64,000 nucleotides of DNA from Pseudomonas sp. IAC-BECa141 (lineage in GTDB: Bacteria > Pseudomonadota > Gammaproteobacteria > Pseudomonadales > Pseudomonadaceae): NCBI RefSeq assembly GCF_020544405.1, contig NZ_CP065410.1, positions 1,736,001-1,800,000 of the forward strand, given 5' to 3'. The notes under the pieces are model-generated. The model saw only the letters and a list, made by a program, of their open reading frames with translations. It did no database searches and had not been told where the DNA came from. The number at the start of each line of letters is the position of its first letter. The stretch's first letter is position 1. Made by a program: the position numbers and the translations under genes. Positions 8,581 to 18,323 of this stretch are shown piece by piece.

Positions 8581-9249
8581 ATGGCGACGCGCGTTTACCG
8601 AAAACTGTCGGGCATGGAGCTGGAGTTTGTTTCAGGGAGGCTGGAAAGGGACGCAGGAGAGCGGGCCATCTTCTATGAGGTGACGTTCGACCTGAAGCTG
8701 GACTTTCTCAATTTCATGGTCATGGCCAATCAGTACATCCCGAATTATCTTGATTGGCCGATCAATGCGATCCGGCCTGAAATGGGTGGGTTCGCCTATC
8801 ACTATGCCTACAATTACTTCTTCGATGCGGCAGGTAATATCCGCGATAACCAAGCGTTGTTTGCCCTGTTTACCCACTCCAGCTTTTACATGGATCAATG
8901 GTCGAGTGGGGGTGAACCGCTGGAGCGTAGGTATGAAAAACCCTCGTTCGTTGTCGTCAACAATTGGCTTCGTGTGACAGCCAGGCAGTACTTTCGCCTG
9001 AGTGCGGGCTATCCACTGATCGAGATCAGCGACCTGCCGCGCATATTCTTCGAATGGGCCCTGAATCTGATGGAGAGTGATGATCTGTTCTCTGGCGCCG
9101 CACCTGAAACCAGAGTGGTGCTTATGCAGGCTGACGAGGAGGTTGTTGATGTCGGCGGGGAAAGTGTGTTCAAGGGAACGCACTACCTCGATAGCGCAGC
9201 GCTGTCTTTCGGTCCTATTACGAAAGCCCATGTTTTGGTTGCCGGTTGA
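8581..9249 (+). CDS. Unrecognised protein inserted between flhB and flhA
   Basis: Predicted 222 aa from the ATG at 8581. The same frame is open back to 8332, with another ATG at 8521 that would add 20 residues. Neither start has a strong ribosome-binding site. I do not recognise the family. The protein is soluble-looking and rich in aromatic residues (for example FAYHYAYNYFFDAAGN and FFEWALNLMESDDLF), with no signal peptide, membrane helix or known catalytic motif. Its base composition is visibly lower in GC than the flagellar genes, which suggests acquisition by transfer. The long uninterrupted frame supports a real gene, but its function is unknown. Confidence 0.65.
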   Translation: MATRVYRKLSGMELEFVSGRLERDAGERAIFYEVTFDLKLDFLNFMVMANQYIPNYLDWPINAIRPEMGGFAYHYAYNYFFDAAGNIRDNQALFALFTHSSFYMDQWSSGGEPLERRYEKPSFVVVNNWLRVTARQYFRLSAGYPLIEISDLPRIFFEWALNLMESDDLFSGAAPETRVVLMQADEEVVDVGGESVFKGTHYLDSAALSFGPITKAHVLVAG

Positions 9250-9369
9250 CCGGCGAGATTTCAAATCTTCGCATTGCTCTGTCGCTGGGGCAGGCTTGCG
9301 CCGGACTCGGTGCACTTGCCCCCTCTCATTCAGGTCCGTCGCCCCTCTATTTCAATCCCCCGCAAAAGT

Positions 9370-9385
9370 TGGAAGGCTTCTTGCA
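9370..9385 (+). promoter_or_regulatory. sigma54-type promoter upstream of flhA
   Basis: TGGAAG, five bases, then TTGCA resembles the -24/-12 sigma54 pattern and has the same spacing as the fliK and fliL promoters. It lies about 60 bp before the flhA GTG. This fits a separate flhA-flhF-fleN-fliA transcription unit after the accessory insertion. Confidence 0.6.
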
Positions 9386-9446
9386 GTAGCCGCCGTGCGC
9401 CTGCTTCGGGCGTCAAAAGTTTGCTTTAAAGGAACGGGGAAAACCG

Positions 9447-11576
9447 GTGGATCGCTCTCAGTTAATCAACAGTGCTCGCTCGAACATTGCCGACCTCAGT
9501 CGGGGCAATCTGGGTGTGCCGCTGTTGCTGCTGGTCATGCTGGCGATGATGATGTTGCCGGTGCCGCCGTTCCTGCTCGACGTGTTCTTCACCTTCAACA
9601 TTGCCCTGTCCATCGTCGTGCTGCTGGTCTGCGTGTACGCCTTGCGGCCGCTGGATTTCGCGGTGTTCCCGACGATCCTGCTGGTGGCGACGCTGTTGCG
9701 ACTGGCGCTGAACGTGGCCTCGACCCGTGTGGTGATGCTCCACGGTCAGGACGGCCACGCCGCTGCCGGTAAGGTGATCCAGGCCTTCGGTGAGGTGGTG
9801 ATCGGCGGTAACTACGTGGTCGGTATCGTGGTTTTCGCGATCTTGATGATCATCAACTTCGTCGTGGTGACCAAGGGTGCCGGGCGGATTTCCGAGGTGA
9901 GCGCGCGTTTCACCCTCGATGCGATGCCCGGCAAACAAATGGCGATCGACGCCGACCTTAACGCCGGTCTGATCGATCAGGCCCAGGCCAAGGCCCGTCG
10001 TCAGGAAGTGGCCCAGGAGGCAGAGTTCTACGGTTCGATGGACGGTGCCAGCAAATTCGTGCGTGGTGATGCCATCGCTGGCTTGCTGATTCTGTTCATC
10101 AACCTGATCGGCGGCATGGCCGTCGGTATCTTCCAGCACAACATGAGCTTCGCCGATGCGGGCAAGGTTTACGCCTTGCTGACTATCGGTGACGGTTTAG
10201 TGGCGCAATTGCCATCACTGTTGTTATCTACAGCAGCAGCAATCATGGTGACCCGTGCTTCCGGCTCGGAAGACATGGGCAAGCAGATCAACCGCCAGAT
10301 GTTCGCCTCGCCCAAAGCGCTGGCGGTGGCTGCCGGTCTGATGGCGGTCATGGGCCTGGTGCCGGGCATGCCGCACTTCTCGTTCCTGAGCATGGCTGCT
10401 CTGGCTGCCGGTGGCGCTTACCTGTTCTGGAAGAAGCAGAACGTGGCCAGGGTCGTCGCGCTGGAAGAGGTCAAGCGCCAGCAGGAGCTGCTGCCGTCGC
10501 CGGCCCGCGCCATGGAAACCAAGGAGTTGGGCTGGGACGACGTGACCCCGATCGACATGATCGGCCTGGAAGTCGGCTACCGCTTGATTCCGCTGGTGGA
10601 CCGCAACCAGGGCGGCCAGTTGCTGGCGCGGATCAAGGGCGTGCGCAAGAAGCTTTCGCAGGATCTGGGCTTCCTGATGCCGACCGTGCACATCCGCGAC
10701 AACCTCGACCTGGCGCCGAGCGCCTATCGCCTGACGCTGATGGGCGTGATCCTGGCCGAGGCCGAGATCTACCCGGATCGCGAACTGGCGATCAACCCGG
10801 GGCAGGTCTACGGCACGCTCAACGGGATTACCGCCAAAGATCCGGCTTTCGGCCTGGAGGCGGTGTGGATCGAGGTCAGCCAGCGCGCGCAGGCGCAATC
10901 GCTCGGTTACACCGTGGTCGATGCCAGCACCGTGGTTGCGACCCACTTGAACCAGATTCTGTACAAGCACTCCAGCGAGCTGATCGGCCACGAAGAAGTA
11001 CAGCAACTGATGCAATTGCTGGCCAAGAGCTCGCCGAAGCTGGCCGAAGAGCTGGTGCCGGGCGTGGTCACGCTGTCGCAGCTGCTCAAAGTATTGCAGG
11101 CGTTGCTGGCCGAACACGTGCCGGTGCGCGATATCCGCAGCATTGCCGAAGCCATCGCCAACAATGCCGCCAAGAGTCAAGATACCGCCGCTTTGGTGGC
11201 CGCTGTGCGGGTCGGCGTTTCCCGTGCCATCGTCCAAAGCATTGTAGGGACTGAGTCGGAGCTGCCAGTTATCACGCTGGAGCCAAGGTTGGAACAAATA
11301 TTGCTCAATAGTCTGCAGAAGGCAGGACAAGGCTCGGAAGAGGGCGTTCTGCTGGAGCCGAGCATGGCCGAGAAGCTGCAGCGTTCGCTGATTGAAGCGG
11401 CGCAGCGCCAGGAAATGCAAGGTCAGCCGGTGATCCTGTTGGTAGCAGGCCCGGTTCGCGCGATGCTCTCGCGCTTTGGTCGCCTGGCAGTTCCCGGACT
11501 GCATGTGCTGGCCTACCAGGAAATTCCGGACAACAAGCAAGTGACCATCGTTGCGACAGTAGGGCCCAACGGCTGA
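9447..11576 (+). CDS. flhA: Flagellar export gate protein FlhA
   Basis: Predicted 709 aa from a GTG with AAAGGAACGGGG upstream. FlhA forms the nonameric ring of the export gate and receives chaperone-substrate complexes. The N-terminal third contains seven to eight transmembrane helices. The FHIPEP-family signature around RISEVSARFTLDAMPGKQM starts at about residue 147. The large cytoplasmic domain spans about residues 350-690. Length is typical. It starts a transcription unit that continues with flhF twelve bases downstream. Confidence 0.97.
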   Translation: MDRSQLINSARSNIADLSRGNLGVPLLLLVMLAMMMLPVPPFLLDVFFTFNIALSIVVLLVCVYALRPLDFAVFPTILLVATLLRLALNVASTRVVMLHGQDGHAAAGKVIQAFGEVVIGGNYVVGIVVFAILMIINFVVVTKGAGRISEVSARFTLDAMPGKQMAIDADLNAGLIDQAQAKARRQEVAQEAEFYGSMDGASKFVRGDAIAGLLILFINLIGGMAVGIFQHNMSFADAGKVYALLTIGDGLVAQLPSLLLSTAAAIMVTRASGSEDMGKQINRQMFASPKALAVAAGLMAVMGLVPGMPHFSFLSMAALAAGGAYLFWKKQNVARVVALEEVKRQQELLPSPARAMETKELGWDDVTPIDMIGLEVGYRLIPLVDRNQGGQLLARIKGVRKKLSQDLGFLMPTVHIRDNLDLAPSAYRLTLMGVILAEAEIYPDRELAINPGQVYGTLNGITAKDPAFGLEAVWIEVSQRAQAQSLGYTVVDASTVVATHLNQILYKHSSELIGHEEVQQLMQLLAKSSPKLAEELVPGVVTLSQLLKVLQALLAEHVPVRDIRSIAEAIANNAAKSQDTAALVAAVRVGVSRAIVQSIVGTESELPVITLEPRLEQILLNSLQKAGQGSEEGVLLEPSMAEKLQRSLIEAAQRQEMQGQPVILLVAGPVRAMLSRFGRLAVPGLHVLAYQEIPDNKQVTIVATVGPNG

Positions 11577-11587
11577 GGTAGTGGTTT

Positions 11588-12928
11588 ATGCAAGTTAAGC
11601 GTTTTTTCGCCGCCGATATGCGTCAGGCCATGAAGCTGGTTCGTGATGAGCTGGGCGCTGATGCCGCCATTATTGGCAACCGCCGCATCGCCGGCGGCGT
11701 CGAGCTGACGGCGGCGCTCGATTACAAACTGTCGGCGCTGGCCCCGCGTGTTCCGAACATGGAACTCGAGGATGAGCTGCGCAAGACTCAGTCGCGCATC
11801 GTCACCGCCCAGGCCGAGCTGAGCCTGCGTGGCGAAGCCGACGGCAACACCAATCGCCAGCTGTTCGCCGGGTTGCCGTTGACGGCCGGCCTGCCGCTGA
11901 CCGCTGCCGAACCGCTGACCGAACCGACCTACGAGGCTCCGGCCCGTCCGGCACCGGCGCCTGCACCGGTTTCCGCTGGCGTTGACCCGCGTGCGCTGGA
12001 CTCGATGCGTTTTGAACTCAACAGCCTGCGCGAACTGATGGAAGTGCAACTCGGCACCCTGGCCTGGAACCAGTTGCAAGGCAGTCGTCCGGCCCAGGCC
12101 AATCTGTACCGTCGTCTGCAACGCATCGGTTTGTCCGGCCCGCTGTCCCGCGATCTGCTGTCGATGATCACCGAGATCGACGAGCCTCGTCAGGCCTGGC
12201 GCATGCTGCTGGCGCATCTGGCACGAATGATTGCCGTGCCGGAAGTCGAGCCGCTGGAAGAGGGCGGGGTCATTGCCATGGTCGGTCCTGCCGGCATGGG
12301 CAAGACCACCACCCTGGCCAAACTGGCCGCCCGCTACGTGCTCAAGTACGGCGCGCAGAACATCGCGCTGGTGAGCATGGACAGTTTCCGCATCGGCGCG
12401 CAGGAGCAGCTCAAAACGCTGGGCCGCATCCTCAATGTGTCGGTGACCCACGTCGATCCGGGCCAGTCCCTGGTGCAGGCGCTGGATCCTCTGCTGCGCA
12501 AGCGCGTGGTGCTGATCGACACCGCCGGCCTGCAGGCCAGCGATCCGGCCCTGCGCATGCAGCTGGAAAGTCTGGCCGGTCGTGGCATTCGGTCAAAAAA
12601 TTATCTGGTGCTGGCAACCACCAGCCAGAAACAGGTTCTAACCGCCGCTTATCACAGTTACAAGCGTTGCGGGCTGGCCGGGTGCATCCTGACTAAACTG
12701 GATGAGACGGCAAGCCTTGGCGAAGTGTTGAGCCTGGCGATCAGTCACGAACTGCCGGTTGCCTACCTGACCGATGGGCCGCGTATTCCGGATGATCTGC
12801 ATCTGCCGCGCCGTCATCAACTGGTCAGCCGCGCCGTCAGTGTGCAAATGCAGGAAGAACCCAGCGAAGAAGCCATGGCTGACATGTTCGCTGATATCTA
12901 CCACAGCCCGACCAAGCAGGTTGGCTGA
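11588..12928 (+). CDS. flhF: Flagellar placement GTPase FlhF
   Basis: Predicted 446 aa. FlhF is an SRP-type GTPase that marks the cell pole where the flagellum is built. A conserved N-terminal segment (MQVKRFFAADMRQAMKLVRDE) is followed by a variable Pro/Ala-rich stretch at about 105-140. The NG GTPase domain starts at about 150, with the P loop GPAGMGKTT at residues 233-241, a DTAGLQ motif and a TKLDE motif. It precedes fleN, its usual partner in setting number and position, with a 113-base gap. Confidence 0.96.
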   Translation: MQVKRFFAADMRQAMKLVRDELGADAAIIGNRRIAGGVELTAALDYKLSALAPRVPNMELEDELRKTQSRIVTAQAELSLRGEADGNTNRQLFAGLPLTAGLPLTAAEPLTEPTYEAPARPAPAPAPVSAGVDPRALDSMRFELNSLRELMEVQLGTLAWNQLQGSRPAQANLYRRLQRIGLSGPLSRDLLSMITEIDEPRQAWRMLLAHLARMIAVPEVEPLEEGGVIAMVGPAGMGKTTTLAKLAARYVLKYGAQNIALVSMDSFRIGAQEQLKTLGRILNVSVTHVDPGQSLVQALDPLLRKRVVLIDTAGLQASDPALRMQLESLAGRGIRSKNYLVLATTSQKQVLTAAYHSYKRCGLAGCILTKLDETASLGEVLSLAISHELPVAYLTDGPRIPDDLHLPRRHQLVSRAVSVQMQEEPSEEAMADMFADIYHSPTKQVG

Positions 12929-13041
12929 GGTAATGAACCGTTTTTGTACCTACATCGATGGTCTGCCATGCATTGTTCCGGTTGTGAACGCGCAGCCAGT
13001 AATGTGGCCTCCGTCTATGCAAGACAAGGTAAAGAAATAAC

Positions 13042-13872
13042 ATGGGCAGCATGCATCCCGTACAGGTGATCGCGGTGACCGGCGGCAAAGGTGGCGTCGG
13101 CAAGACTAATGTGTCAGTGAACTTGTCCCTGGCCCTGGCAGAGCTTGGCCGTCGGGTCATGCTGCTGGACGCCGACCTGGGGCTGGCGAACGTCGACGTT
13201 CTGCTGGGCCTCACCCCCAAACGTACCCTGGCCGATGTGATCGAAGGCCGCTGCGAGCTGCGCGACGTGCTGTTGCAGGGCCCCGGCGGGATCCGCATCG
13301 TGCCGGCCGCTTCCGGCACCCAGAGCATGGTTCACTTGAGCCCGGCCCAGCATGCCGGCCTGATCCAGGCCTTCAGCGACATCGGCGACAACCTCGACGT
13401 GCTGGTGATCGACACCGCTGCAGGTATTGGTGACTCGGTAGTCAGTTTCGTTCGCGCAGCGCAGGAAGTGTTGCTGGTGGTCTGCGACGAGCCGACCTCG
13501 ATCACCGACGCCTACGCGCTGATCAAGCTGCTGAACCGCGATTACGGCATGAACCGCTTCCGCGTCCTGGCCAACATGGCCCAGAGCCCGCAGGAAGGTC
13601 GCAATCTGTTCGCCAAGTTGACCAAGGTCACGGATCGCTTCCTCGACGTCGCCCTACAATACGTCGGCGCGGTGCCCTACGACGAAAGCGTGCGCAAAGC
13701 GGTGCAGAAGCAGCGTGCGGTCTATGAAGCCTTCCCGCGTTCCAAGTGCGCACTGGCGTTCAAGGCGATCGCACAGAAGGTCGACACCTGGCCGCTGCCC
13801 GCCAATCCGCGCGGCCACCTCGAATTTTTCGTCGAGCGCCTCGTGCAGCAAACGGCAGGACCTGTGCTATGA
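13042..13872 (+). CDS. fleN: Flagellar number regulator FleN (FlhG), a MinD-type ATPase
   Basis: Predicted 276 aa. FleN limits flagellar number by restraining the activator FleQ and works opposite FlhF. The deviant Walker A motif GGKGGVGKT lies at residues 14-22. The DADLGLANVD and VIDTAAG motifs of MinD/ParA ATPases follow. An amphipathic C-terminal end suits reversible membrane contact. The stop overlaps the fliA start by four bases (ATGA arrangement), so the two are probably coupled. Confidence 0.96.
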   Translation: MGSMHPVQVIAVTGGKGGVGKTNVSVNLSLALAELGRRVMLLDADLGLANVDVLLGLTPKRTLADVIEGRCELRDVLLQGPGGIRIVPAASGTQSMVHLSPAQHAGLIQAFSDIGDNLDVLVIDTAAGIGDSVVSFVRAAQEVLLVVCDEPTSITDAYALIKLLNRDYGMNRFRVLANMAQSPQEGRNLFAKLTKVTDRFLDVALQYVGAVPYDESVRKAVQKQRAVYEAFPRSKCALAFKAIAQKVDTWPLPANPRGHLEFFVERLVQQTAGPVL

Positions 13873-14609
13873 CCGCCAGCGGTATGAACCTTTACAAAAA
13901 GTCGGCGCGTGATGCGCAGTACGAGCTGATCGAGCGTTACGCGCCGCTGGTCAAGCGCATCGCCTACCACTTGCTGGCGCGATTGCCGGCCAGTGTGCAG
14001 GTCGAAGACCTGATCCAGGCCGGGATGATCGGCCTGCTTGAAGTCTCGACCAAATACGACGCGAGCAAGGGCGCCAGTTTTGAAACGTACGCGGGCATCC
14101 GGATCCGCGGTGCGATGCTCGATGAAGTCCGTAAGGGGGACTGGGCACCGCGCTCGGTTCACCGCAATACGCGCATGGTCAGCGACGCGATTCGAGCAAT
14201 TGAAGCTAAAACCGGCCGTGACGCTAAAGATCACGAAGTTGCGGCCGAACTCCAATTGAGTCTCGACGATTACTACGGGATTTTGAACGACACCCTGGGC
14301 AGCCGGCTGTTCAGTTTCGACGACCTGTTGCAGGACGGCGAACACGAAGGGCTGCACGAGGATGGCGCCAGTGCTCATCTGGAGCCGTCGCGCGATCTGG
14401 AGGACGAACGTTTCCAGGCCGCGCTGGCGGACGCGATTGCCAATTTGCCGGAGCGTGAGCGACTGGTGTTGGCGCTGTACTACGACGAAGAGCTGAACCT
14501 CAAGGAGATCGGTGAAGTCCTTGGCGTCAGTGAATCGCGGGTCAGCCAGTTACACAGCCAGTGCGCGGCCCGCTTGCGGGGGCGTTTGGGGGAGTGGCGA
14601 GCGCGCTGA
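13869..14609 (+). CDS. fliA: Flagellar sigma factor FliA (sigma28)
   Basis: Predicted 246 aa. FliA directs RNA polymerase to late flagellar and chemotaxis promoters. Region 2 is visible in YELIERYAPLVKRIAYHL and VEDLIQAGMIGLLE, and region 4 as the helix-turn-helix around LKEIGEVLGVSESRVSQLHSQ near the end. I chose the ATG overlapping the fleN stop because it gives the family's normal length. The frame is open further upstream inside fleN. The cheY gene follows after 143-167 bases. Confidence 0.96.
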   Translation: MTASGMNLYKKSARDAQYELIERYAPLVKRIAYHLLARLPASVQVEDLIQAGMIGLLEVSTKYDASKGASFETYAGIRIRGAMLDEVRKGDWAPRSVHRNTRMVSDAIRAIEAKTGRDAKDHEVAAELQLSLDDYYGILNDTLGSRLFSFDDLLQDGEHEGLHEDGASAHLEPSRDLEDERFQAALADAIANLPERERLVLALYYDEELNLKEIGEVLGVSESRVSQLHSQCAARLRGRLGEWRAR

Positions 14610-14776
14610 AGGCAGTGTGGGGACACTGCGAACGAGGCTGGTGCGGTGGTGAACGGCACCGGTCTCGATCTGTTGTGCTCCAGACAGTCATCGAGTGTTT
14701 TGCCGGATTGATTGAAATGGCGCGTCCAGGTGCTGGGCGCGTTTAAGACTGCTTGGAGGTCGAATTGAACAAAGAC

Positions 14777-15148
14777 ATGAAAATCCTCATCGTTGATGAC
14801 TTCTCAACGATGCGGCGGATCATCAAGAACCTGTTGCGTGATCTGGGGTTCACCAACACCGTTGAAGCCGACGATGGCACCACCGCCATTCCGGTGCTCA
14901 ACAGCGGCAGCATCGACTTTCTGGTGACCGACTGGAACATGCCCGGCATGACCGGTATCGACCTGCTGCGCCACGTGCGCGCCGATGAAAAACTCAAGCA
15001 CCTGCCGGTGCTGATGGTGACCGCTGAAGCCAAGCGCGAGCAGATCATCGAAGCGGCCCAGGCCGGCGTGAACGGCTATGTGGTCAAACCTTTCACGGCC
15101 CAGGCGTTGAAAGAAAAAATCGAGAAGATTTTCGAACGCATCGGCTGA
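14777..15148 (+). CDS. cheY: Chemotaxis response regulator CheY
   Basis: Predicted 123 aa. CheY-P binds FliM to change flagellar rotation. The receiver residues are all present: acidic pair D7-D8, phospho-acceptor D52 in VTDWNMPG, T82 and K104. I chose the ATG at 14777 for its match to the family start MKILIVDDF. However, the strong GGAGGT at 14755-14760 sits better for a TTG at 14765, which would add four residues. The gene opens the cheYZAB-mot run. Confidence 0.96.
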   Translation: MKILIVDDFSTMRRIIKNLLRDLGFTNTVEADDGTTAIPVLNSGSIDFLVTDWNMPGMTGIDLLRHVRADEKLKHLPVLMVTAEAKREQIIEAAQAGVNGYVVKPFTAQALKEKIEKIFERIG

Positions 15149-15166
15149 TGAACGCGCGGGGGAGCT

Positions 15167-15955
15167 ATGGAGCATAAAGAATCTTCACAGGGCGACTTCG
15201 AGTCGACCCTGAAAAAACACGCGGTCGAACTGGTCGAAAGCCTTGAAAAGGGCAGGTTCGGCGACGCGGTGCAACTGATCCATGAGCTCAATCAGACCCG
15301 TGACCGTGGCCTGTACCAGGAAGTGGGCAAGCTCACGCGTGAACTGCACAGTGCGATCGTCAATTTCCAGATCGATCCGCACATGCCACAGGCTGAGGAA
15401 GTGTCGCAAATCACCGACGCTACCGAGCGCCTGGGCTACGTGGTCAAACTGACCGAAGCTGCCGCCAACCGCACCATGGATCTGGTGGAGAGCGCGACCC
15501 CTGTGGTCAATGGCCTGGCTGACGAAGCCCAGGCCTTGAGCGCCGACTGGGGCCGCTTCATGCGCCGTGAGGTCGGGGCTGAAGAGTTCCGTGAACTGGC
15601 GCGCCGGGTCGACGGTTTTCTGGCACGCAGCAGCGCGGACAACCGCGCGGTGTCGAGCAATCTGAACGACATTCTGCTCGCCCAGGATTACCAGGACCTC
15701 ACCGGTCAAGTGATCAAGCGTGTGACCCAATTGGTCACCGAAGTCGAAAGCAACCTGCTCAAGCTCGTGCTCATGGCCAGCCAGGTGGACCGCTTTGCGG
15801 GCATCGAACATGACCGTGCGGCGATGCTTGCTGAAAAAGATCCACAAAAACATCTCTCGCAGGGTGAAGGTCCGCAGATTCATGCCGATAAACGAGAAGA
15901 CGTTGTGTCCGGTCAGGACGATGTGGACGATTTGCTATCCAGCCTTGGATTTTGA
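15167..15955 (+). CDS. cheZ: CheY-P phosphatase CheZ
   Basis: Predicted 262 aa. CheZ removes phosphate from CheY-P. The long helical hairpin of the family contains the catalytic segment AQDYQDLTGQVIKRV, with the expected acidic and Gln residues. The C-terminal tail DDVDDLLSSLGF is the CheY-docking peptide, separated by a flexible stretch. It lies 18 bases after cheY and 39 before cheA. Size is normal for Pseudomonas. Confidence 0.95.
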   Translation: MEHKESSQGDFESTLKKHAVELVESLEKGRFGDAVQLIHELNQTRDRGLYQEVGKLTRELHSAIVNFQIDPHMPQAEEVSQITDATERLGYVVKLTEAAANRTMDLVESATPVVNGLADEAQALSADWGRFMRREVGAEEFRELARRVDGFLARSSADNRAVSSNLNDILLAQDYQDLTGQVIKRVTQLVTEVESNLLKLVLMASQVDRFAGIEHDRAAMLAEKDPQKHLSQGEGPQIHADKREDVVSGQDDVDDLLSSLGF

Positions 15956-15994
15956 GTTTTTTTGGGTTTTTAGACCTGTAGGAGCACCCCATTA

Positions 15995-18274
15995 ATGAGC
16001 TTCGGCGCCGATGAAGAGATCCTTCAGGATTTCCTGGTTGAGGCCGGCGAGATTCTTGAGCAACTGTCCGAACAACTGGTCGAGCTGGAAAGCCGCCCGG
16101 ATGACGCAGATCTGCTCAACGCAATTTTTCGCGGTTTCCACACTGTAAAAGGGGGCGCCGGCTTCCTTCAGCTCAACGAGCTGGTGGAGTGCTGTCACAT
16201 CGCCGAAAACGTGTTCGACATCCTGCGCAAGGGTGAGCGACGCGTCGATGCAGAACTGATGGACGTGGTGCTCGAAGCGCTGGACGCGGTGAACAGCATG
16301 TTCGGCGAAGTCCGTGATCGCAGCCCGATCACCGCCGCCACCCCGGAACTGCTGGCCGCTCTGGCGCGCCTGGCCGAGCCGCAATCGGCGGATGAAGCCC
16401 CGGCTTCGCCCGTTGCCGAGATGATCGAAGAGCTGGTCGTTGAAAACGAAACCGGCGACTCCGGCGACATCACCGATAACGAATTTGAACAGTTGCTGGA
16501 CTCGCTGAGCGCCGTCAAGGCTGAAGCCGAGGCCCCGGCGGCTGCCGCCGCGCCTGCTTCCGACGAGGCGGCCAGCGATGAAATCACCGACGCCGAGTTC
16601 GAGTCGCTGCTCGACCAGTTGCATGGCAAGGGCCAGTTCGCGGCCGACGCCGTGGCCCCGGCGGCCGCTGCCCCGGCGGCTCCGGCGGCGGGCGACAGCT
16701 CGGACATCACCGACGACGAATTCGAAGCCTTGCTCGATCAGTTGCACGGCAAGGGCAACTTTGCCGTCGATGCGCTGGAGTCGGCGATTGCTTCGGTTCC
16801 TGCGACGACTGCTCCGGCAGCGGCTGCGGCCGGTAGCGATCTGATCACCGACCACGAGTTCGAAGCGCTGCTCGACGATCTGCATGGCAAAGGCAAGTTC
16901 ACTGATGTCGCCACCGGCGCCGTCGTGACCGCCGGCAATGCTGCAGCTGTTGCAGCGCCTGCTGCCAAGGCCCCGGCCGCTGCGGCAAAACCCGCCGCGA
17001 AAGCGCCTGAGCCGAAAGCCGAACCGGCGAAACCGGCTGCCGCTGCGGCACCGGCTCCGGCCCGTGCACCGGCGACTCCGCCACCGGAAAAACCGGCGAG
17101 CGAAGCCGAGACCACCGTTCGCGTTGACACCGCGCGTCTCGACGAAATCATGAACATGGTCGGTGAGCTGGTGCTGGTGCGTAACCGTCTGGTACGTCTG
17201 GGCCTGAACAGCGGCGACGAGTCGATGCAGAAGGCCGTGTCGAACCTGGACGTAGTCACCGCCGACTTGCAGACCGCCGTCATGAAGACCCGGATGCAGC
17301 CGATCAAGAAAGTCTTCGGCCGCTTCCCGCGTCTGGTTCGCGACCTGGCGCGTCAGCTCAAGAAAGAGATCAACCTGGAACTGGTGGGTGAAGAGACCGA
17401 CCTCGACAAGAACCTCGTCGAGGCGCTGGCCGACCCGCTGGTCCACTTGGTGCGCAACGCGGTCGACCACGGCATCGAGTCGCCGGAAGAACGCGAAGCC
17501 TCGGGCAAGGCCCGTGGCGGCAAGGTGATCCTGGCTGCCGAGCAGGAAGGCGACCACATCCTGCTGTCGATCTCCGACGACGGCAAAGGCATGGACCCGA
17601 ACGTCCTGCGTGCCATCGCCGTGAAACGCGGTGTGATGGACAAGGATGCCGCCGATCGCCTGAGCGACACCGAGTGCTACAACCTGATTTTCGCCCCGGG
17701 TTTCTCGACCAAGACCGAGATCTCCGATGTGTCCGGCCGTGGTGTCGGCATGGACGTGGTGAAGACCAAGATTTCCCAGCTCAACGGCTCGATCAACATC
17801 TACTCGACCAAGGGCCAGGGCTCGAAGATCGTCATCAAGGTGCCGCTGACGCTGGCGATCATGCCGACCCTGATGGTGATGCTCGGCAACCAGGCGTTCG
17901 CGTTCCCGCTGGTGAACGTCAACGAAATCTTCCACCTCGACCTGTCGACCACCAACGTGGTGGACGGCCAGGAAGTGGTGATCGTGCGGGACAAGGCGCT
18001 GCCGTTGTTCTACCTCAAGCGCTGGCTGGTCAGCTCCGCCGCTCACGAAGAGCAGCGCGAAGGCCATGTGGTGATCCTTTCGGTGGGCACCCAGCGGATC
18101 GGCTTCGTCGTCGATCAACTGGTCGGCCAGGAAGAAGTGGTCATCAAGCCATTGGGCAAGATGCTGCAGGGAACCCCGGGCATGTCCGGCGCCACCATCA
18201 CCGGTGACGGCCGCATTGCACTGATTCTCGATGTTCCGAGCATGCTCAAGCGTTACGCCGCACGGCGTATTTGA
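15995..18274 (+). CDS. cheA: Chemotaxis histidine kinase CheA with repeated linker motifs
   Basis: Predicted 759 aa. CheA autophosphorylates in response to chemoreceptors and passes phosphate to CheY and CheB. The N-terminal Hpt domain carries the phosphorylated His at residue 49 (FHTVKGGAG). Residues 150-370 form an Ala/Pro-rich linker with four copies of an ITDxEFExLLDxL motif, starting at about residues 158, 195, 237 and 282. Three of these are followed by HGKGxF. Dimerisation, ATPase ([19 protein letters not shown]) and CheW-like regulatory domains follow from about 370 to the end. A classical P2 domain is not obvious, so the repeats may serve as docking sites; that is inference. Confidence 0.96.
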   Translation: MSFGADEEILQDFLVEAGEILEQLSEQLVELESRPDDADLLNAIFRGFHTVKGGAGFLQLNELVECCHIAENVFDILRKGERRVDAELMDVVLEALDAVNSMFGEVRDRSPITAATPELLAALARLAEPQSADEAPASPVAEMIEELVVENETGDSGDITDNEFEQLLDSLSAVKAEAEAPAAAAAPASDEAASDEITDAEFESLLDQLHGKGQFAADAVAPAAAAPAAPAAGDSSDITDDEFEALLDQLHGKGNFAVDALESAIASVPATTAPAAAAAGSDLITDHEFEALLDDLHGKGKFTDVATGAVVTAGNAAAVAAPAAKAPAAAAKPAAKAPEPKAEPAKPAAAAAPAPARAPATPPPEKPASEAETTVRVDTARLDEIMNMVGELVLVRNRLVRLGLNSGDESMQKAVSNLDVVTADLQTAVMKTRMQPIKKVFGRFPRLVRDLARQLKKEINLELVGEETDLDKNLVEALADPLVHLVRNAVDHGIESPEEREASGKARGGKVILAAEQEGDHILLSISDDGKGMDPNVLRAIAVKRGVMDKDAADRLSDTECYNLIFAPGFSTKTEISDVSGRGVGMDVVKTKISQLNGSINIYSTKGQGSKIVIKVPLTLAIMPTLMVMLGNQAFAFPLVNVNEIFHLDLSTTNVVDGQEVVIVRDKALPLFYLKRWLVSSAAHEEQREGHVVILSVGTQRIGFVVDQLVGQEEVVIKPLGKMLQGTPGMSGATITGDGRIALILDVPSMLKRYAARRI

Positions 18275-18323
18275 ATCCGGGGCGGCGGGGCGACAACGTC
18301 CCGCCGCACCTAATGGAGTGTTT

